From positions 8,087,501 to 8,151,500 of the forward strand of contig NZ_CP031455.1 in NCBI RefSeq assembly GCF_003391135.1: DNA of 64,000 bases, given 5' to 3'. Shown piece by piece: positions 61,448 to 64,000 of this stretch (its first letter is position 1; every line of letters starts with the position of its first letter). Made by a program: the position numbers and the translations under genes. The notes below the pieces were generated by a model. That model was not told the origin of the DNA. It searched no databases and saw nothing but the letters and a program-made list of their open reading frames with translations. This stretch comes from Streptoverticillium olivoreticuli subsp. olivoreticuli. GTDB taxonomy: Bacteria > Actinomycetota > Actinomycetes > Streptomycetales > Streptomycetaceae.

Positions 61448-62374
61448 TCAGTCCTGCTGGGCCGACTCCGGGAGCTGGCGCAGCTTGACGCTGGTCTTGG
61501 TCCGGTAGGCCCAGTCCAGCATCTTCACCGCGTCCGGGTAGCGGTCGGCGGCGTCGTTGAGGATGACGCCCACCACGGTCCGTCCGTCACGCTTGGCGGC
61601 GAACACCAGGCACGGACCGGCCGCGGTTCCGGTGCCGGTCTTGATGCCGATCGCGCCCTTGTACGAGCCGAGCAGCTTGTTCGTGTTGTCCCAGTAGTAG
61701 GTCCGCTTGACGTTCGCGGCCGTCTGCTGGGTGCCGGTCGTCTTCACGACCGTGCTGAACGTGCTGTTGTCGATCGCGTGCCGGGCGAGCTGCGCCGAGT
61801 CGCGGGGCGTCGTGTAGTTGGCCCCGGACGGCGATATGCCGTCGAAGGAGTCGTACTTCGTGTTCTTCATGCCGAGGTCGGACGCCTTCTTGTTCATCTT
61901 GGCGATGAACGAGCGCGTGCGCTCCGCCTCGGTGCTGCCGCTGCCGAACGTGTCGGCAAGGGCGTACGCCGCGTCGCACCCCGAGGGCAGCAGCAGGCCG
62001 TACAGCAGCTGCCGCACGGTCATCTTGTCGCCCGTGCGCAGATCGGCGGTGCTCGCGCCGTTCCGCGCCACGTAGTCGCGGTAGGACTGCTTGATGGTGA
62101 CCTTCTTGTTGAGGTCGACCCCGCGTGTGTCCAGAACGACCGTCGCGGTCATCACCTTGGTGGTGCTGGCCATCTGCCGCTTGGTGTCGGCATCCTTGCT
62201 CCACAGCTGGCGGTTGCTGCCGCTGTCGAGCAGGAACGCACCCTTGGCGCCGGCCACCGACGGGCCGCTCGCGGCCTCCGCGGTCGTCGCCGGGAGCGCG
62301 ACGGCGACCGCCGCGGCCGACGCGATCAGAGCCGCGCCCCACCGGCGTGCCGGTCTTTCCCCACATCGCTCCAT
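61448..62374 (-). CDS. D-alanyl-D-alanine carboxypeptidase (penicillin-binding, S11 type)
   Basis: Exported 308-aa enzyme trimming peptidoglycan pentapeptides. Signal peptide (residues 1-35, ending AEA-A). The three active-site motifs are STTK (MASTTKVMTAT), SGC in LLPSGCDAAYALA in place of the usual SGN, and KTG (GIKTGTGTAAG). The S-G-C variant is seen in Streptomyces members and is probably functional. No C-terminal amphipathic anchor is evident. Confidence 0.9.
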   Translation of the reverse strand: MERCGERPARRWGAALIASAAAVAVALPATTAEAASGPSVAGAKGAFLLDSGSNRQLWSKDADTKRQMASTTKVMTATVVLDTRGVDLNKKVTIKQSYRDYVARNGASTADLRTGDKMTVRQLLYGLLLPSGCDAAYALADTFGSGSTEAERTRSFIAKMNKKASDLGMKNTKYDSFDGISPSGANYTTPRDSAQLARHAIDNSTFSTVVKTTGTQQTAANVKRTYYWDNTNKLLGSYKGAIGIKTGTGTAAGPCLVFAAKRDGRTVVGVILNDAADRYPDAVKMLDWAYRTKTSVKLRQLPESAQQD

Positions 62375-62475
62375 ACATGCCTCTGTTTCTCGCGTGTTGA
62401 GTAGAGCGAGCAGATAATCGCACCTACTTCTTCACGGTGAGAAACGGGGCCGGGCTTTCGTCGGGGACGGCCCGT

Positions 62476-62964
62476 TCACGCGCCGCGCTGAGCCGCCGCC
62501 GCGTGACCCACCGCGTCCACCAGCGGCACCACGCGATACGGCACCCGCTCGCGCAGCACGACCTCCGTGCGCGTGCGCACCACACCCGGGAACTGGACCA
62601 GTTGCTGGATGACATCCTCCAGATGCCCGGCATCCCGTGCGACGACCCGCGCCATCAGGTCACCCCCGCCGGTTATCGAGAACGCCTCGATGATCTCCGG
62701 TACGTCCGCGAGCGCGGTGGCGACCGTGTCCAGATGCCCCTGGGTGACCTCGATATGGACGAAGGCCAGCACGGGGTGGCCGAGCGCGGCGGGGGACAGG
62801 CGCGGGCCGGTGGCGGTGATCACACCGTCGCGCTCCAACCGGTCGAGCCGCGCCTGGAGCGTGCCGCGCGCGATGCCCAGCACGCGCGCGTATTCCCGCA
62901 CGCTCGTACGCGGCTGCTCCAGCAGCAGCCGCAGGATCTTCGCGTCCAGCGTGTCCACGGCCAT
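62476..62964 (-). CDS. Lrp/AsnC-family regulator (162 aa)
   Basis: N-terminal helix-turn-helix (VDTLDAKILRLLLEQPRTSV; REYARVLGIARGTLQARLDR) and a C-terminal RAM effector-binding domain (IIEAFSITGGGDLMARVVAR, HLEDVIQQLVQFPGVVRT). Members sense amino acids and control their transport and metabolism. Its target is not evident; neighbours are a carboxypeptidase and an FUSC exporter. Confidence 0.92.
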   Translation of the reverse strand: MAVDTLDAKILRLLLEQPRTSVREYARVLGIARGTLQARLDRLERDGVITATGPRLSPAALGHPVLAFVHIEVTQGHLDTVATALADVPEIIEAFSITGGGDLMARVVARDAGHLEDVIQQLVQFPGVVRTRTEVVLRERVPYRVVPLVDAVGHAAAAQRGA

Positions 62965-63082
62965 CGGCCGACGACCTCCCTGTGGTCGTGCTTCCTGGCC
63001 GGTAACAGTACCAATGGCCCAGCCTCACACGACGTCAAGTGCCGGGCCGGTCATCGAGGTCAGGACATTCCGGGCCGGCGGA

Positions 63083-64000
63083 TCACGCCCCGGCCAGCGG
63101 TGAACGCGGGCTGCTCAGCACCGGCGCGGCCAACTCGGAGAGCGCCTTCTCCAGGTCGTGCAGATGCGCCAGGGCGCGCTCGGCGCCCGGGTGGTGCTGC
63201 GGCGCGGAGGCGCCGAACTCGACCGCGGGGGCGGGTGCCTCCGGGGCCGGCAGCAGAGCGTGCAGCGCGGTCTCGACCCGCTGGCAGGCGGCGGTCAGCC
63301 GGGCGTCGTGCGACGCGTCCGGGTCGGCGGCCACCGCCGCGAGGCCGCGTGCCTGGTGGACGCAGTCGTCGAGGAACAGCATGACCTGCCGGGCGCGCTG
63401 CTTACGGGCCCGGAGCGGGCTGAGCGGGTGCAGCAGCGGTGCGAGGGAAGCGCGCACCTTGGCGAGGAGGAGTTCGAGCTCGGCGACGTGCGGCGTGGGG
63501 TCGGCCGAGGCGTCGCCGGCCAGTCGGCGCGCCGATTCCGCCGTGCAGTGGCGTACGGCCAGCAGAGCGCGTCGGATCCAGGCGTCGGTGGAGGCGTGCG
63601 TGGTGATGGGCAGGATCACGACGACGGCGATCGCGGCCCCGAAGGCCCCCACGAGGGTCTGCTCGAAGCGCAGCGCCAGCAGACCGGGGTGGAGCACGCC
63701 CAGCAGTCCGTACAGCAGGCTGGCCATGACGGTGACGAAGAACATCATCCAGCTGTACGAAAGCGGGGCGGTGTAGAAGATCCCGAAGACGCAGACGGCG
63801 ACGAGCGCGGCGGTGGGCGCGGGCGCGCCGTCCAGGGGCACGGCGACGAGCAGCCCCATGCTGATGCCCGCCAGGGTGCCGACGACGCGCCGGAAGCCGC
63901 GGACCAGGGTCTCGCCCCGCGAGGTGGTGTTGACGAAGATCCACCAGGCGGTGCCGACCGCCCAGTACCAGCGCTCGTCCGAGACGAGCTGTCCGACGCC
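63083..64000 (-). CDS. FUSC-family (aromatic acid exporter-like) membrane protein, N-terminus beyond window
   Basis: About 306 codons are visible, reading from the right edge down to the TGA at 63083. Membrane segments include GTAWWIFVNTTSRGETLVRG with FRRVVGTLAGISMGLLVAVP (the FUSC hallmark GxxRxxGTxxG), then AALVAVCVFGIFYTAPLSYS and VGAFGAAIAVVVILPITTHA. A cytoplasmic helical tail (ARKQRARQVMLFLDDCVHQA) follows. Proteins of this family export aromatic acids or similar toxins. The start and first helices lie outside the window. Confidence 0.85.
   Translation of the reverse strand, partial: GVGQLVSDERWYWAVGTAWWIFVNTTSRGETLVRGFRRVVGTLAGISMGLLVAVPLDGAPAPTAALVAVCVFGIFYTAPLSYSWMMFFVTVMASLLYGLLGVLHPGLLALRFEQTLVGAFGAAIAVVVILPITTHASTDAWIRRALLAVRHCTAESARRLAGDASADPTPHVAELELLLAKVRASLAPLLHPLSPLRARKQRARQVMLFLDDCVHQARGLAAVAADPDASHDARLTAACQRVETALHALLPAPEAPAPAVEFGASAPQHHPGAERALAHLHDLEKALSELAAPVLSSPRSPLAGA

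Noticed and set aside
1..64000. CRISPR array, rRNA or tRNA clusters, prophage structural genes
   Set aside because: No regularly spaced repeats, no RNA-gene signatures and no capsid or tail genes. The HK97-like proteins at 17605-20528 are encapsulins with CNB-like inserts, and no portal, terminase or protease gene is nearby.

Overview
The base composition (about 70% GC with strong third-position GC bias), frequent GTG/TTG starts, ATGA/GTGA overlaps between genes, a Streptomyces-type Nur operator and the gene content (LysX, NikABCDE, family 2B encapsulins, a DUF6397-like protein, a pSAM2-type integrated element) point to a Streptomyces chromosome, outside the biosynthetic clusters. Functional names rest on my own reading of motifs and family resemblance; no database search was run.

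Region 1 (1-7187). A truncated two-domain GNAT acetyltransferase and a 28-codon leader ORF sit left of a decayed actinomycete integrative and conjugative element (AICE). The element is bounded by two perfect 31-bp direct repeats (919-949 and 7157-7187). Inside are an antitoxin/toxin pair whose toxin is split by a complete IS1380-family insertion (1717-3400), one unusually low-GC membrane/coiled-coil gene, and the ruins of the AICE regulatory and integration module: a KorSA-like GntR regulator with two in-frame stops, a frameshifted HD-domain gene, a frameshifted Nudix gene resembling Pif, and the last piece of a tyrosine integrase. No replication, transfer or excision gene remains.

Region 2 (7188-12434). 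A perfect Nur-box palindrome lies 3 bp beyond the right attachment site. It precedes a five-gene, translationally coupled nickel ABC importer, nikABCDE.

Region 3 (12435-24699). This holds a DMT exporter, the lysX fusion (lysyl-PG synthase plus lysyl-tRNA synthetase), a small membrane protein, two tandem family 2B encapsulin shell genes with cyclic-nucleotide-binding-like insertions and no recognisable cargo gene beside them, a secreted phosphodiester glycosidase, a secreted GDPD-like enzyme, a Pro-rich repeat membrane protein and a YceI-family protein with a good promoter.

Region 4 (24700-41713). This holds a SWIM-protein/SNF2-helicase pair, a desaturase, a secreted-phosphoesterase/MFS/beta-propeller operon, an MpaB-type oxygenase, a hydrolase, a flavin/F420-type PPOX protein, a roadblock protein, a DUF6397-like protein, TesB, and a Ski2-like RNA helicase.

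Region 5 (41714-64000). This holds a membrane metal-dependent hydrolase, an asymmetric heterodimeric ABC exporter, a PNGase-A-like secreted amidase, a MarR regulator divergent from another ABC exporter, an SGNH hydrolase, an MHS-type MFS transporter convergent with a CaiB-type CoA transferase, a lutABC-lacZ operon, a YjbQ protein, a D,D-carboxypeptidase, an Lrp regulator and the C-terminal part of an FUSC exporter that runs off the window. I saw no tRNA, rRNA or CRISPR array.
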